Assembly: GCA_025359265.1 (NCBI GenBank)
Contig: JANYHB010000002.1
Span: forward strand, 1 to 64,000
Direction of reading: 5' to 3'
Length of the DNA stretch: 64,000 bases
Origin: Hyphomicrobiales bacterium
Lineage (GTDB): Bacteria > Pseudomonadota > Alphaproteobacteria > Rhizobiales > Aestuariivirgaceae
Shown here in pieces: positions 8,289 through 18,051 of this stretch (position 1 is its first letter; each line of letters opens with the position of its first letter). The translations under genes were made by a program, and so were the position numbers. The notes beneath the pieces are model-generated. The model saw only the letters and a program-made list of their open reading frames with translations, made no database searches and was not told where the DNA came from.

Positions 8289-8491
8289 GGGGCGCTTATA
8301 TGGGAAGTTGCGGTCATAAAGCTAGTCGCGATCAAAACCCGTAGACAGAGCCTATATTTCATCTCATTGGATGTTCCTCCAGCCTGAACAGACGAGTCCT
8401 GCAGATTTCTCACTTGTCCAAAGCGCTCAAGACTGTGAAGCTTGCCAATGAACTTAAGAGATTGATTCAGCCAAGCCAGGAAATGAGTTTT

Positions 8492-9673
8492 ATGATGCCG
8501 CAGCCCGAAAGCCAAATCCGCCTCACCCTGTGGGCCATGCTGTTTGGAAATTTTTTAATTGGCACCGGCGTTCTGCTTCCGTCTGGCTTGCTCAATGATA
8601 TGGCAAAGGACTTTGCCATCAGTCCGGCTCGTGCAGGTTTATTGATGTTTGTGGGCGGCCTTGTGGTGGCAATTGGTGCCCCGCTTTTTGCGACGTGGAC
8701 AACGCGGATTGACCGCCGCCTTCTGCTCACTGGTTCGCTTGTGCTTTATGCGCTTGGGCATGTGCTGGCGGCATTGGCACCTACATTTGAATTGCAACTT
8801 GTTGTGCGCGCATTCACCGTGATCGGAGCGGCCATATTCACCCCGCAGGCGGCAGCTACCGTGGGCTTGATCATGCCGCCGGAAAAACGCGCCGCAACAA
8901 TTGCATTTATTTTCATTGGCTGGTCTGCCGCTTCAGTGGCTGGCATTCCGCTTGGTGCTTTGCTGGCCGCGCATGTGGGTTGGCGCTGGGTGTATGTGGC
9001 AATGGCCGCACTCTGCTTTAGCGGTGCAACGGCTGTCTGGCTGACTTTAAAACCAAAACTTTTTGCCCAACCGCTTGGCCTTTCATCCTGGATGAAAGCT
9101 TTTTCATCGCCCACACTGTGGCTGATTTATCTTGTCACTCTCTGTTCCATGGCCGGGCAATTCTCGATGTTCAGCTACATCGCCCCAATGCTGCGCGATG
9201 GTTTTGGTGCCAGCCCACAAGGTATATCGCTGGCTTTCGCCATTGTCGGCATTGCCGGCATAACCGGCAATTCCGTTGCGTCACGCGTGGTTGGGCGTTA
9301 TGGCGTGGATAACGTCATTGCTTCTGGTTTGATGGCACTGGCCATTGGCTTTGTTGGCTTTGGCGCTTTCTACGGCGATTATTGGCCAGCCTTGGCAGCA
9401 GCAGTGTTTTGGGGGCTTGGTTCGTTTTCATCAAACTCATTGCAGCAAAGCCGGTTGGCGGTTCTGGCGCCCACCATTGCATCGGTAACCATCGCACTCA
9501 ACACCAGCTTTGTGTATCTGGGTCAATCGGCAGGCTCCGCCGCTGGCGGGCAGGTCATTGCGGGTGGTCATATGCCGCAACTCCCGTGGCTGGCATTGGG
9601 GTTCATGACGGCGTCATTTGCTTTGTCGCTTGCCGCCAGTGCCACAGCGCGCCGCAAGCTTGCTGTGGCTTAG
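8492..9673 (+). CDS. MFS transporter (DHA1-like drug/sugar efflux type)
   Basis: The product has twelve hydrophobic segments and is a major facilitator of the AraJ/DHA1 type. The loop between helices 2 and 3 carries a degenerate MFS signature (ATWTTRIDRRLLL), and a proline/glycine-rich helix 5 (GWSAASVAGIPLG) resembles the antiporter motif C, so export is likely. The start at 8492 (MMPQPESQIR) lies 9 bases after AGGAA; in-frame ATGs at 8414 and 8483 are alternatives. The substrate is unknown. The last bases overlap the end of etfA. Confidence 0.8.
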   Translation: MMPQPESQIRLTLWAMLFGNFLIGTGVLLPSGLLNDMAKDFAISPARAGLLMFVGGLVVAIGAPLFATWTTRIDRRLLLTGSLVLYALGHVLAALAPTFELQLVVRAFTVIGAAIFTPQAAATVGLIMPPEKRAATIAFIFIGWSAASVAGIPLGALLAAHVGWRWVYVAMAALCFSGATAVWLTLKPKLFAQPLGLSSWMKAFSSPTLWLIYLVTLCSMAGQFSMFSYIAPMLRDGFGASPQGISLAFAIVGIAGITGNSVASRVVGRYGVDNVIASGLMALAIGFVGFGAFYGDYWPALAAAVFWGLGSFSSNSLQQSRLAVLAPTIASVTIALNTSFVYLGQSAGSAAGGQVIAGGHMPQLPWLALGFMTASFALSLAASATARRKLAVA

Positions 9674-10596
9674 AGTGATTTCTCGAATTCCGGCACTGCA
9701 GTGAACAGATCTGCCACCAAACCATAATCGGCCACCTGGAAAATCGGCGCTTCTTCATCTTTATTGATTGCCACAATGATTTTAGAATCTTTCATGCCAG
9801 CCAAATGTTGGATGGCACCAGAAATTCCAACGGCGATATAAAGATTGGGCGCCACCACTTTGCCTGTTTGCCCAACTTGATAATCATTGGGCACATAACC
9901 CGCATCCACCGCCGCGCGTGAAGCACCCACGGCCGCGTTCAACTTCCTGGCCACGGCTTCAAGCATTTTGAAGTTCTCGCCGTTCTGCATGCCGCGGCCA
10001 CCAGAAACAATGATTTTGGCCGACGTCAGTTCCGGGCGATCAGAGATGGAAAGGTTTTCGCTGACATAGGTTGAAAGCCCAGGATTGGCCGCAGCCTTTG
10101 CTGCTTCAATGGCAGCATTGCCCCCTTCACCAGCGGCCGCGAAAGAAGCCGTGCGCACGGTGATAACTTTCTTGGCATCGGTTGATTGCACTGTCTGCAC
10201 GGCATTGCCAGCATAGATCAGCCGCACAAATGTATCAGCAGATTTCACTTCCGAAATATCGGATACCTGCATCACATCAAGAAGCGCTGCCACACGTGGC
10301 ATATAGTTTTTGCCGTTGGTAGTGGCCGCCGCAACAATATGATCATAGCCCCCCGCCAGCGCAATGATATTGGCTGCCATCGGTTCAGCCAACGGCCGCT
10401 CCAATTCCACTGCTTCGATATGAATGACTTTCTTCACGCCGGCGAGTTTTGCAGCGTGCTTGGCCGCACCCTCGGCTTGGTGACCAGCAACCAGCACATG
10501 CACATCGCCGCCCATTTGCACCGCCGCCGTCAAAGCCTTGTGTGTGGCATCCTTCAATGATGCATTGTCATGTTCAGCAACAAGAAGAACTGCCAT
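9670..10596 (-). CDS. etfA: Electron transfer flavoprotein alpha subunit
   Basis: EtfA with EtfB takes electrons from acyl-CoA and other flavin dehydrogenases and passes them to ETF:ubiquinone oxidoreductase. The 308-residue product has the C-terminal FAD domain with SGGRGM, the [23 protein letters not shown] signature (written here in parts: GQTGKVVAP, then [12 protein letters not shown]) and [10 protein letters not shown]. The ATG at 10596 overlaps the etfB stop codon. In this window an FAD/GcvT-type dimethylglycine/sarcosine dehydrogenase at 53.7-56.2 kb is one possible electron donor. Confidence 0.95.
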   Translation of the reverse strand: MAVLLVAEHDNASLKDATHKALTAAVQMGGDVHVLVAGHQAEGAAKHAAKLAGVKKVIHIEAVELERPLAEPMAANIIALAGGYDHIVAAATTNGKNYMPRVAALLDVMQVSDISEVKSADTFVRLIYAGNAVQTVQSTDAKKVITVRTASFAAAGEGGNAAIEAAKAAANPGLSTYVSENLSISDRPELTSAKIIVSGGRGMQNGENFKMLEAVARKLNAAVGASRAAVDAGYVPNDYQVGQTGKVVAPNLYIAVGISGAIQHLAGMKDSKIIVAINKDEEAPIFQVADYGLVADLFTAVPEFEKSL

Positions 10597-11342
10597 CAAA
10601 TCGCTCCCGCTTCTTTGAGTTTCAACACCAGTTCGGCAACCGAGGCCACTTTCACACCAGAGGCGCGCTTCGGCGGATCTTCAGTTTTGCTAACCTTCAA
10701 TCGAAGCTTCACATCCGCGCCATAATCTGCGGGCGTTTTTTCGTCCAGCGGTTTCTTCTTCGCCTTCATGATATTGGGCAGCGATGCATAGCGCGGCTGG
10801 TTCAAACGCAAGTCCGTTGTCATCACCAATGGCAACTTCACTTTGAGGGTCTGCAAGCCACCATCGATCTCGCGCGTTATCAAAGCTTCGCCCACGCCAG
10901 GCTCAATCTTTGAACAAGCCGTCGCCTGCGGCCAGCCCAGCAAAGCCGCAAGCATCTGGCCCGTTTGGTTGCAATCATCATCGATTGCTTGCTTGCCGAG
11001 GATCACGATCTCCGGCTTTTCGACCTCTACAATACCCCTTAAAATTTTAGCCACACCCAGTGGTTCCACAATCTCATCATGCTTCACCAAAATGGCACGG
11101 TCCGCCCCCATGGCCAAAGCGGTGCGCAAGGTTTCTGCTGATTGGGCGGGCCCAATGGAAACCACAATAATCTCTGTGGCCTTGCCCGCTTCTCTCAAAC
11201 GGATTGCTTCTTCCACGCCGATTTCGTCAAACGGGTTCATTGACATTTTCACATTGGCCAGTTCTACGCCTGAGCCATCGGCCTTCACCCTAATTTTCAC
11301 GTTATAATCAACAACGCGCTTTACAGCGACGAGAACTTTCAT
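10596..11342 (-). CDS. etfB: Electron transfer flavoprotein beta subunit
   Basis: EtfB is the AMP-binding partner of EtfA. The 248-residue protein begins [16 protein letters not shown], has the [12 protein letters not shown] element and the EtfB signature region around [20 protein letters not shown]. It is the first gene of the etfBA pair and has a promoter-like sequence about 25-50 bases upstream. Length and motifs fit group I ETF of respiratory bacteria. Confidence 0.95.
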   Translation of the reverse strand: MKVLVAVKRVVDYNVKIRVKADGSGVELANVKMSMNPFDEIGVEEAIRLREAGKATEIIVVSIGPAQSAETLRTALAMGADRAILVKHDEIVEPLGVAKILRGIVEVEKPEIVILGKQAIDDDCNQTGQMLAALLGWPQATACSKIEPGVGEALITREIDGGLQTLKVKLPLVMTTDLRLNQPRYASLPNIMKAKKKPLDEKTPADYGADVKLRLKVSKTEDPPKRASGVKVASVAELVLKLKEAGAI

Positions 11343-11366
11343 GCAAAACCTCTTGCGATTGGCGGC

Positions 11367-11395
11367 TGTTTAGGCACCGCCTGCGCGCAAGTCAA
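11367..11395 (-). promoter_or_regulatory. Putative sigma-70-type promoter of etfBA
   Basis: Reading leftwards, TTGACT (11390-11395) and TAAACA (11367-11372) are separated by 17 bases, and the etfB start codon is 25 bases further on. This is the only clear -35/-10 pair in the gap between the rhomboid gene and etfB. Confidence 0.45.
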
Positions 11396-11417
11396 ATGCA
11401 CCAGCGGCGGAAGACAG

Positions 11418-12107
11418 TTAAATTCGACGCATTGATCGAAACAGATACGGTCGCGCGAGAATGGTCACCAACAGCCCAGCGCCAAACCCGCCGATATGGG
11501 CCCAGAGGGCCACATTTTCCCCAGTCTTGGCCATGAAAAGACCAATCACTTGCAGTGCAAACCACCCGCCCAAAACCCAAATGGCTGGCAGCGGCAGGGG
11601 AATACGCATAAACAGCAAAATCCAAACACGCGCGCGGGGAAACAGCAAAACATAGGAAGCTAAAACCCCCGATACGGCACCTGATGCCCCAATCAAAGGC
11701 CAATCAGACTGTGCCATCATAACCAGATGCAATAACCCCCCGGCAACGCCGCAAATCATGTAGAACATCATAAAGCCAACCGGCCCAAATGCATCTTCCA
11801 CATTGTCGGCAAATACCCATAGAAAAAGCATATTGCCAATCAGATGCAGCCAACTCGCGTGAAAAAACGGATAGGTAAATAGTGTAATCGCTTCCGGCAC
11901 CGGCCCTTGATGCGCCACCCCCGCAAAGGTTTTAAACATTTCAACCGGCACCACACCAAAGCCCTCGGCCAAAGTTGCCAGCATCGCATCGCTGCGAAAT
12001 GCGCCGGTCAGCAAAAATAAACCAGCATTCAAAACCAGCAGCGCCAGTGTCACCCATTGAAAGCGTATCACATAGTGCGGCGTGTCATCATGCAGTGGAA
12101 TAAACAT
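11418..12107 (-). CDS. Rhomboid-family intramembrane serine protease
   Basis: A 229-residue six-helix membrane protein. The rhomboid hallmarks are present: HASWLHLIGNMLFLWVFADN in the L1/TM2 region, the catalytic serine in GASGAVSG and the catalytic histidine in WAHIGGFGAG. It therefore probably cleaves transmembrane substrates within the inner membrane. The start at 12107 overlaps the stop of the lysE-like gene by one base (TGATG); the longer upstream frame is antisense-like. Substrate unknown. Confidence 0.88.
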   Translation of the reverse strand: MFIPLHDDTPHYVIRFQWVTLALLVLNAGLFLLTGAFRSDAMLATLAEGFGVVPVEMFKTFAGVAHQGPVPEAITLFTYPFFHASWLHLIGNMLFLWVFADNVEDAFGPVGFMMFYMICGVAGGLLHLVMMAQSDWPLIGASGAVSGVLASYVLLFPRARVWILLFMRIPLPLPAIWVLGGWFALQVIGLFMAKTGENVALWAHIGGFGAGLLVTILARPYLFRSMRRI

Positions 12108-12712
12108 CAAGAACCCATCAGAAGTTTGCCCGCGATCCAAAACATGATGGCCGCAATGGCAATTTCGATCACGCGCCACACCTTGGGCTGGGACAAAGGC
12201 CTGCGCAAGGCCTTCGCCCCATAGCCAATCGCAAAAAACCAAACAAATGATGCCAGCGAAGCGCCCACGGCAAAGGGCACCTGTTCACCTGCGGGCCTGG
12301 CATTGGCGATAGAACCGATAAGAACAACCGTATCAATATACACATGCGGATTAAGCCACGTGAACGCCGCGCACATGGCCAGGGCTGAAGCAAGAGTTTG
12401 CGTATTGCGATCACTTTCTGCCATCGCTTCTGGATGCCGCGCGCGCAGCAAGGCTTTAACGCCGTACCAGATCAAAAACGCCGCGCCGCCATAGCGCAGC
12501 ATTGCCAATAACTGCGGCGCCACCGCCAAAACCGCGGCAAGCCCATAAATGCCAAGCCAGATCAGAGCAGCATCAGATAAAGCGCAAAAAAGACAAAGCC
12601 AAAATACAAATTGGTTCAGAACGCCTTGTCTGATGATAAAGGCGTTCTGCGCACCAATGGCAACAATGAGGCTTCCGCCAAGGGCGAAACCGGCCAGCGC
12701 TGCCCCAAACAT
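12107..12712 (-). CDS. LysE/ArgO-type amino-acid exporter
   Basis: The 201-residue product has six membrane segments and the LysE-family N-terminus with a glycine-rich stretch ending GAQNAFIIRQG. The second conserved region, TWLNPHVYIDTVVLIG, is diagnostic of the ArgO/LysE branch that exports basic amino acids. It is adjacent to the adenosyltransferase gene upstream (no gap) and overlaps the rhomboid gene downstream. The exact substrate (lysine or arginine) is inferred from family membership only. Confidence 0.85.
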   Translation of the reverse strand: MFGAALAGFALGGSLIVAIGAQNAFIIRQGVLNQFVFWLCLFCALSDAALIWLGIYGLAAVLAVAPQLLAMLRYGGAAFLIWYGVKALLRARHPEAMAESDRNTQTLASALAMCAAFTWLNPHVYIDTVVLIGSIANARPAGEQVPFAVGASLASFVWFFAIGYGAKALRRPLSQPKVWRVIEIAIAAIMFWIAGKLLMGS

Positions 12713-13291
12713 CTAGCGCGTTTTCCCCGGCACCCACAAAACGTCACCAGCACCGTGCTTGGCATTGATCCAACGCGAAGCCACGAAGAAGAAATCGGAA
12801 AGCCGGTTGATATAGGCAATTGCACCGTCGCTGACGGGTTCATTTTCTAAAGCCGCAAGCTCCACAATCAACCGCTCCGCGCGCCTGCACACTGTTCGGC
12901 ATACGTGAAGCTGTGCTGCCGCCGGATGGCCCGCGGGCAAAACAAAGGAACGCAGTGCAGAAAGTTCGCCATTCAATTCATCAATCTCAGTTTCCAGGCG
13001 TTCAAACTGTTTTGGCAAAATGCGCAACGGTTCATAATCCAGTTTCTGCCCACGATCTGGCACACACAAATCCGCGCCAAGATCAAACAGCTCATTCTGA
13101 ATCCGCATCAACATGGCATCCAGCTTCATGCCACCGGTATGCAATCGCGCCACGCCCACGGTGGCATTGGTTTCATCCACCGTGCCATAAGCGGCAATGC
13201 GGATATTTGCTTTCGATACACGCTCGCCATTGCCCAGAGCAGTTTCGCCTGCGTCTCCGGTTCTGGTGTAAATGCGATTGAGAATGACCAT
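12713..13291 (-). CDS. PduO-type cob(I)alamin adenosyltransferase
   Basis: This enzyme transfers the adenosyl group of ATP to cob(I)alamin, giving coenzyme B12. The 192-residue helical protein has the PduO ATP-binding N-terminus (RIYTRTGDAGET), the GTVDETNA element and the conserved C-terminal CRRAER and NRLSDFFFVASR segments. The family usually serves B12-dependent enzymes such as methylmalonyl-CoA mutase, none of which is in the window. No cobalamin riboswitch could be placed in the 8-base gap upstream. Confidence 0.9.
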   Translation of the reverse strand: MVILNRIYTRTGDAGETALGNGERVSKANIRIAAYGTVDETNATVGVARLHTGGMKLDAMLMRIQNELFDLGADLCVPDRGQKLDYEPLRILPKQFERLETEIDELNGELSALRSFVLPAGHPAAAQLHVCRTVCRRAERLIVELAALENEPVSDGAIAYINRLSDFFFVASRWINAKHGAGDVLWVPGKTR

Positions 13292-13299
13292 GGGGCCTT

Positions 13300-15807
13300 C
13301 TACTCATTCCGCAAATAAAAGGAAGGCTTCACCGAAAGCGCCCGCACCGTCACCATCAGGCCACCGGCAATGGTCACCACCATGGCAATGGCCGCTGTTG
13401 CTACGGCAGTTGAAAGCGAAAAAACAAATGGCATCTCCAAAGCGAAATAGGCCAGAAACCAAGACGCAATGCCGCCCACAACAATGCCGAAGACGGCAGA
13501 CACCAAGCCCAGCAAAGCATATTCAATCACAAAGCCCGCCAAGAGTTGGCCCCGCGTTGCCCCATACGTTTTCAACACCACCGCTTCATAACTGCGCGCC
13601 GATAATCCCGCAGCCAAGGCACCAGCCAGAACCAAAATGCCTGTCAATAACGCAATCACATTGGCCCCGCGAACCCCTGCCAATATCTTGTTCAGCAACT
13701 CACTGACGGTTTGCAACGCATCCTTCACCCGCACCGCCGTCACCGCAGGATAAGCGGCAGCAACTGCATTCAGCACTTGCCCTTCATCGCCGCCCTTCAT
13801 TTCAGCTGTCACCAGCTCGGTATGCGGTGCTCCTTCCAACGCCGAGCGATTGAACACCAAAACGAAATTGATGCCCGCACCCTTCCAATTCACATGGCGC
13901 GTTGAAGCAAGTTGTGCATCCACGTCGCGGCCCAAAACATTGACGGTGATTTCGTCGCCAATTTTCAGCTCCAGCGCCTTGGCAATATCATCGGTCATTG
14001 AAACCAGCGGCGGCCCCGCATAGTCCTTGGCCCACCACGAGCCTGAAACTAATGTGGAGCCCTTCGGCAATGCATCAGCAAAGGTTAATCCACGATCGCC
14101 CTTCAGCGCCCAGGCACCATCGTCCTTCGCTTTCACCTTGTCAGCGGAGATTCCTTTCACCTTGGCAATGCGCCCGCGCAACATCGGCGTGTGCAAAATT
14201 TCAGCAACCCCGGGCTGCGCTTGTAATGTGTCGCGGAATTTATCAAAATCCGCCCCCTGCACATCAACAAAATAGAACGCCGGAGCTCTCTCCGGCAGAT
14301 TTGATTTAATCTCACGGGTCAGCGTTTGGTCGGTCAAAGCCAGCGTCACAAACAAACCAAGGCCCAAGCCCAGCGCCATAATAACCGATCCGCTGGTGGA
14401 GCCGGGCCGATGCAAACTGGTCAGCGCCTGGCGCAACAAAAGCTGGCGCGGGCGCGGCATGCGAGCGGCGATTTTCACAATTCCAGTCGACAGCAAACTC
14501 AGCGCCACAAAGCTCGCGGCCAGGCCTGCAATAAAATAGATCGGAACACGTTTTTCTTCAAAACTCAAAACGGCAATTGCGGCCGCGCCAGCCAGAAGTG
14601 CAAGGCTAGCCCCCACCATGGCAAGCGAAGGCCAGCCGCTGGCCTCAATTCCTTGCGCCCGAAACAGCCCCGCTCCCTTGATACGCGCCACGCGAGACAA
14701 AGGCCAAAGTGAAAATGCAACAGTGATTAAAACACCCAGCACCCCGGCAAACAGCAAAGGCCAAATATCCAGGCCGAGCGATAATGGCAGAGGGAAAATT
14801 TTTCCAAACTGAGTTTGAATAACCCAAGGTGTTGCCGCGCCCAACAGTGCCGCGATCACAAGGCCCCCTAAACTCACCACCAATATTTCAATCAATGAAA
14901 TTGCCATCACATCGGAGTTTTGGGCACCCAGGCATTTGAGAATGGCAATGCTTTCACGCCTTCGCGCAATGAAGGCGGAAACCGCATTGGCAATGCCCGC
15001 CCCACCAATCACCAAGGCGGAAATCGAAACCAGCGTCATAAAGGTGGAAAGCCTGCGCACAAATTCATCTGTGCCCTCAGCTGCTTTATCCGCACCGCGC
15101 ACGCGCCAACCCGCTTCAGGAAATTTGACCCTGGCCTCCTCCATAACCAATTTTGCCGCCGCCAGAGAGGCTTGCGGCAGTTTGATGCGATAGGCATTCG
15201 TAACAAGACTGCCGGGTTGCACCAGTCCAGTGGCCGCCAGATTTTCGTGGGTCATGAGAATGCGCGGGCCAAAGGCAATGCCACTGGATATGCGATCCGG
15301 CTCATTGGCAATGGTTGAGCGGATGGCAAAATCGAATTGCCCCAACTTGATATTATCGCCCAGTTTCAGCCCCAGTCGCGATAGCAACAGCGGATCCACG
15401 CCGATGCCTTCGCGCCCATCATTCGACAGCAACAATAGTTTTTTATCGCGCTCCAAATCCATCGCGCCATATAGGGGATAGGCCTCATCCACGGCCTTGA
15501 TCTCAGTGAGCGTGGATGTGCCATTGCTCTGCGCCATGGCCCGCATAACGGCGATGTGGCTGACGGTGCCCTTGGTTTGCATCCACGCAAGTTCATCTTC
15601 AGTTGCGGCGCGCTGCACGAGCGAAAATTCCACATCCCCGCCCAGTAAAACTTGCCCCTGCTCTGCCAGCCCGCGCGAAACCGACGAGGCCAGAGAACCA
15701 ATCATTGCAATCGCGGCCACCCCCAAAGTGAGACACGACAACAAAATCCAAAACCCGCGCAATCCAGAGCGCAAGTTCCGCAAGGCAAGCCGAAGCCACA
15801 GCATCAT
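13300..15807 (-). CDS. ABC transporter permease, FtsX-like (YbbP type)
   Basis: An 835-residue permease with two FtsX-like four-helix regions, at about residues 260-480 and 700-830, and large periplasmic domains between them. It matches the YbbP-type transporters annotated as linked to lysophospholipase L1 (TesA). The ATG overlaps the stop of its ATPase gene by four bases. Mechanically such type VII systems act on periplasmic or membrane targets rather than pumping solutes across the membrane; the actual role here is not known. Confidence 0.88.
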   Translation of the reverse strand: MMLWLRLALRNLRSGLRGFWILLSCLTLGVAAIAMIGSLASSVSRGLAEQGQVLLGGDVEFSLVQRAATEDELAWMQTKGTVSHIAVMRAMAQSNGTSTLTEIKAVDEAYPLYGAMDLERDKKLLLLSNDGREGIGVDPLLLSRLGLKLGDNIKLGQFDFAIRSTIANEPDRISSGIAFGPRILMTHENLAATGLVQPGSLVTNAYRIKLPQASLAAAKLVMEEARVKFPEAGWRVRGADKAAEGTDEFVRRLSTFMTLVSISALVIGGAGIANAVSAFIARRRESIAILKCLGAQNSDVMAISLIEILVVSLGGLVIAALLGAATPWVIQTQFGKIFPLPLSLGLDIWPLLFAGVLGVLITVAFSLWPLSRVARIKGAGLFRAQGIEASGWPSLAMVGASLALLAGAAAIAVLSFEEKRVPIYFIAGLAASFVALSLLSTGIVKIAARMPRPRQLLLRQALTSLHRPGSTSGSVIMALGLGLGLFVTLALTDQTLTREIKSNLPERAPAFYFVDVQGADFDKFRDTLQAQPGVAEILHTPMLRGRIAKVKGISADKVKAKDDGAWALKGDRGLTFADALPKGSTLVSGSWWAKDYAGPPLVSMTDDIAKALELKIGDEITVNVLGRDVDAQLASTRHVNWKGAGINFVLVFNRSALEGAPHTELVTAEMKGGDEGQVLNAVAAAYPAVTAVRVKDALQTVSELLNKILAGVRGANVIALLTGILVLAGALAAGLSARSYEAVVLKTYGATRGQLLAGFVIEYALLGLVSAVFGIVVGGIASWFLAYFALEMPFVFSLSTAVATAAIAMVVTIAGGLMVTVRALSVKPSFYLRNE

Positions 15808-16481
15808 TTGCGCTCCTCATGCACGGTGCCATCACGCACCTCCAAAATGCGGTTGCAGCGTTTTGCCAACTGTCGATCATGGGTAACAAGCAGCAACGTT
15901 GCGCCATCACGATCTTTAAGTTCGAACAACAGATCAATAATGGCAGAGCCAGTGTCTTGGTCCAGATTGCCGGTGGGCTCATCGGCTAAAAGAATCTTGG
16001 CCCCCGCCGTCACCGCCCGCGCTATCGCCACACGCTGTTGCTCACCACCAGAAAGCTGGCTGGGGTAATGGGTGAGGCGGTGCGAAAGACCCACCCGTTC
16101 TAATCCGGCCCTGGCCCGCGCCATGGCATCGCCAACCCCGCGAAACTCCAAAGGCACGGCGACATTTTCCAATGCCGTCATTGTTGGGATCAAATGGAAT
16201 GACTGGAAAATAATGCCGATGTTGTCGCGGCGAAACTGCGCCAAGGTCGCTTCACTTTGGCCAGAAAGTTCAGTTCCCGCGGCTTGAACCCTGCCCGTGG
16301 TTGGTGCTTCAAGCCCCGAAGCCACCATCAACAAAGATGTTTTGCCCGAACCCGAAGGCCCGATGATGCCAATGGCCTCACCTGCGTTGGCCGCGAACGA
16401 CACATCTTTCAGAATTTCAACGGGGCCCGCCTGCGATGCAAGCGAAAGGTAAACATTTTCAAATTTTAGCGCGGCGGCCAT
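15804..16481 (-). CDS. ABC transporter ATP-binding protein (YbbA type)
   Basis: The 225-residue ATPase has Walker A GPSGSGKTS, Q-loop region IFQSFHLIPTMTALENV, signature LSGGEQQRVAIARA, Walker B ILLADEPTGNLD and the H-loop VTHD; it belongs to the MacB/LolD/YbbA group. The start at 16481 (MAAALKFENV) gives the normal length; the frame remains open upstream into sequence antisense to tesA. It is divergent from tesA with only 39 bases between the two starts, the same arrangement as ybbA-tesA in enterobacteria. Confidence 0.9.
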   Translation of the reverse strand: MAAALKFENVYLSLASQAGPVEILKDVSFAANAGEAIGIIGPSGSGKTSLLMVASGLEAPTTGRVQAAGTELSGQSEATLAQFRRDNIGIIFQSFHLIPTMTALENVAVPLEFRGVGDAMARARAGLERVGLSHRLTHYPSQLSGGEQQRVAIARAVTAGAKILLADEPTGNLDQDTGSAIIDLLFELKDRDGATLLLVTHDRQLAKRCNRILEVRDGTVHEERK

Positions 16482-16520
16482 GCTCTTGCATCCTGAGGTT
16501 TGAACCCTGATATAGAAACT

Positions 16521-17132
16521 ATGCGCCTGATTTTCACTTTTCTTTTGGGATTGAACTTGCTGGCCATTCCCGCCACCGCGAAAACCATTCTGGCCCTGGG
16601 TGACAGCCTCACGGCCGGCTATGGCCTTGATGCAGGCCATGCCATGCCGGATGTGCTGCAAGCCGCACTGCAAAAATCGGGAGTGGATGTTAAAATTGTC
16701 AACGCCGGTGTTTCTGGTGACACGGCCGCCCAAGGTGCGGCACGGCTGGATTGGGCGCTGACCCCCGATATTGGCGCAATCATGCTGGAACTGGGCGCCA
16801 ATGATGCATTGCGCGGCCTTCCGGCCGAACAAGTTGAGCAAGCCTTGCGCCAGATCTTGGACAAAGCCAAAACCAGGAATTTGCCGGTTCTGATTTTGGG
16901 CATGAAAGCGCCACCCAATCTCGGCCAGGATTACCGCGCAAAATTTGACACGATCTATGATCGCCTCGCGGCCGAATATCATCAGCCGCTCTATCCGTTT
17001 TATCTTGACGGTGTGGCGGGCCAGCACGATTTAAACCAGCAAGATGGAATCCACCCAAATGACAAAGGTGTGACGATGATTGTGTCGCGCCTGCTGCCGC
17101 TGGTTCAGAAATTCGTAAGTACATTGCCATAA
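16521..17132 (+). CDS. tesA: TesA-like arylesterase / lysophospholipase L1
   Basis: A secreted SGNH/GDSL hydrolase of 203 residues. An N-terminal signal peptide ends about ATA|KT, then block I reads LALGDSLTAGYG with the catalytic serine, the block II glycine is in NAGVSGDTAAQG, the block III Asn in ELGANDALRG and the catalytic Asp-His in DGIHPNDKG. It probably hydrolyses acyl esters or lysophospholipids in the periplasm. The start at 16521 gives the signal peptide directly; an in-frame ATG at 16500 would add seven residues. Confidence 0.88.
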   Translation: MRLIFTFLLGLNLLAIPATAKTILALGDSLTAGYGLDAGHAMPDVLQAALQKSGVDVKIVNAGVSGDTAAQGAARLDWALTPDIGAIMLELGANDALRGLPAEQVEQALRQILDKAKTRNLPVLILGMKAPPNLGQDYRAKFDTIYDRLAAEYHQPLYPFYLDGVAGQHDLNQQDGIHPNDKGVTMIVSRLLPLVQKFVSTLP

Positions 17133-17205
17133 TAGTTGATTCATATAAGTTCGTGATTCGAAGGCTCTGTTTAATTCGGAGCCACAAGAACGGAGGGCTC
17201 CATTG

Positions 17206-17751
17206 ATGATGCGCTTGTTCACAGGTTTAGAACTTCCCCCCGACATTGCACTGGATTTGAACTTCATGCAGGGCGGCATTATGGGTGCCCGCTGGATTGA
17301 CCGTGAAAGTTTCCACATCACCTTGCGCTTCATTGGCGACATTGATGATGCAGCAGGCCGTGATGTGGCCGATGCCTTGAATGACGCAGATCATCGCCCC
17401 TTCACACTTTCAATCAAGGGCATTGATGTTTTCGGCGGCAATAAGCCACATGCGATCATTGCCCGCATTGAAGAAAATTCAGATCTCAGCCGCCTGCAAG
17501 CCGCCCAGGAACGCATCTGCCAATCTGTGGGGTTAGAGCCGGAAGGCCGCAAATTCATCCCGCATATCACGCTGGCACGTTTGCGCGAGGCAGATCCGCG
17601 GGCTTTGTGCTCATTTATTGAAAGCCATGCGCTATATCGCTCACGGCCGTTTATCGTTGATCACTTTGTTCTGTTCTCGGCCAAACCCTTGCGCGGCGGC
17701 GGGCCTTATACGGTAGAGGGAGCCTACGGCCGCTCCTCAGCTTATGCTTGA
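17206..17751 (+). CDS. thpR: RNA 2',3'-cyclic phosphodiesterase (2'-5' RNA ligase family)
   Basis: The protein has the two HxTx motifs of the 2H phosphoesterase family, FHITLRFIG (about residue 40) and IPHITLARL (about 122), and the expected length (181 residues). Members open 2',3'-cyclic phosphates of RNA. The ATG at 17206 is chosen because CGGAGGG lies 8 bases upstream. The final 8 bases overlap the next gene. Confidence 0.87.
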   Translation: MMRLFTGLELPPDIALDLNFMQGGIMGARWIDRESFHITLRFIGDIDDAAGRDVADALNDADHRPFTLSIKGIDVFGGNKPHAIIARIEENSDLSRLQAAQERICQSVGLEPEGRKFIPHITLARLREADPRALCSFIESHALYRSRPFIVDHFVLFSAKPLRGGGPYTVEGAYGRSSAYA

Positions 17752-17998
17752 GGTTCCCAAAGGTTGGGCGCGCGCTGAAGGCCGCGATGCCATTACGAAA
17801 TCTTACAGGTTCAAAGACTTCATTGAAGCCTTTGGTTTCATGGCCAGAGCCGCGTTAATTGCCGAGAAAATGGCTCACCATCCGGAATGGTTCAATATTT
17901 ACAATAAGGTGGATGTAACCCTCACCACCCATTCAAAAAGCGGGGTGACGGATTTGGATATTAAGCTTGCTGCGGCTATGGATGCGCTGGTCACTTGA
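17744..17998 (+). CDS. phhB: Pterin-4a-carbinolamine dehydratase
   Basis: The 84-residue product matches the 4a-hydroxytetrahydrobiopterin dehydratase family, with the core [20 protein letters not shown] followed by the active-site segment HHPEWFN and the [11 protein letters not shown] strand. It recycles oxidised pterin cofactors, or acts in molybdopterin-related chemistry in bacteria without phenylalanine hydroxylase. It is about 12-15 residues short at the N-terminus compared with relatives; upstream the frame is open only back to a TAG at 17714 and holds no usable start codon. The overlap with thpR suggests translational coupling. Confidence 0.82.
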   Translation: MLEVPKGWARAEGRDAITKSYRFKDFIEAFGFMARAALIAEKMAHHPEWFNIYNKVDVTLTTHSKSGVTDLDIKLAAAMDALVT

Positions 17999-18051
17999 TT
18001 ACTAGGCGCTCACGGCCCATATTGCGCACAAGACCATCAATGGAGTTTGCA

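Noticed and set aside
13272-15886. Many overlapping plus-strand frames opposite the FtsX-like permease
   Set aside because: The minus-strand permease is continuous over 835 codons with family features; the other frames are by-products of its base composition.
15804-17027. Long minus-strand frame extending the ABC ATPase upstream by about 180 residues
   Set aside because: The extension is antisense to tesA and has no protein features; the ATPase begins normally at 16481.
18001-18051. ybhL RNA motif upstream of the BI-1 gene
   Set aside because: This motif is known for such genes in Rhizobiales, but I could not confirm a matching fold in the 53 bases available.
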